Positions 42,033 to 42,126 of a stretch of DNA of 42,126 bases are shown here, one piece after another; the stretch's first letter is position 1; every line of letters begins with the position of its first letter. The position numbers and the translations under genes were made by a program. The notes beneath the pieces were generated by a model. The model worked only from the letters and a program-made list of their open reading frames with translations. It was not told the origin of the DNA and made no database searches. This DNA comes from an uncultured Chryseobacterium sp. (GTDB taxonomy: Bacteria; Bacteroidota; Bacteroidia; Flavobacteriales; Weeksellaceae), in NCBI RefSeq assembly GCF_936933875.1, contig NZ_CAKZIK010000078.1:1-42126 (forward strand). The letters run 5' to 3'.

Positions 42033-42126
42033 TCAACTCAGAGTAAAAATAAAATCCCGAACGAATTATCGGAGGCCACTGAAAAACCGTATCAATTTTA
42101 GGATTTATGGTTTTCGGTCATTAACT

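Overview
The window comes from a member of the Bacteroidota, most likely a Weeksellaceae flavobacterium of the Chryseobacterium/Kaistella kind. Supporting signs are the RpoB and RpoC sequences, TAnnTTTG promoter boxes in place of sigma70 boxes, the DUF3467 gene after rpoC, secreted DUF11 and two-component-propeller proteins, a tmRNA tag ending in FALAA, and intergenic repeats typical of the group. The first ~0.53 kb does not fit. It encodes a ribosome recycling factor that reads as staphylococcal, lacks its first ~8 codons at the window edge, and sits in no recognisable flavobacterial context. It looks like a chimeric or contaminating contig end, with a junction somewhere in 533-860.

Layout. 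1-532: partial frr. 533-1002: AT-rich gap with one terminator. 1003-4693: three secreted proteins of unknown role, including a DUF11 protein and a small two-copy repeat protein that share a C-terminal module. 4694-5239: terminator, a clear flavobacterial promoter and a long, probably folded leader. 5240-15239: rpoB and rpoC, separated by an AT-rich pair encoding a lipoprotein and an outer-membrane barrel, with no visible terminator or promoter between them. rplJ/rplL are not upstream of rpoB. 15335-17040: DUF3467 protein and a secreted nucleotide pyrophosphatase/phosphodiesterase.

17082-24172 (minus strand) is a signalling and envelope locus. In transcription order it holds a periplasmic-propeller histidine kinase, a NarL/LuxR-type response regulator, an OmpA-family protein with a cysteine cluster, and a propeller-like lipoprotein. 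24331-32701 (minus) is mostly housekeeping: Na+/H+ antiporter, zinc alcohol dehydrogenase, cytoplasmic alpha-amylase, YceI lipoprotein, DNA polymerase IV, a decayed ORF, and LpxK. The tmRNA gene follows at 32803-33201 (minus).

33339-42032 (plus) carries an M16 zinc protease, a 2,4-dienoyl-CoA reductase-like SDR, FabV enoyl reductase, an M1 aminopeptidase-like protease and a secreted endonuclease/exonuclease/phosphatase-family protein. Several palindromic intergenic repeats lie between these genes. The strongest candidates for something new are the lipoprotein/barrel pair inside rpoB-rpoC and the 17-24 kb kinase/OmpA locus. No CRISPR array, prophage or complete insertion sequence was seen.
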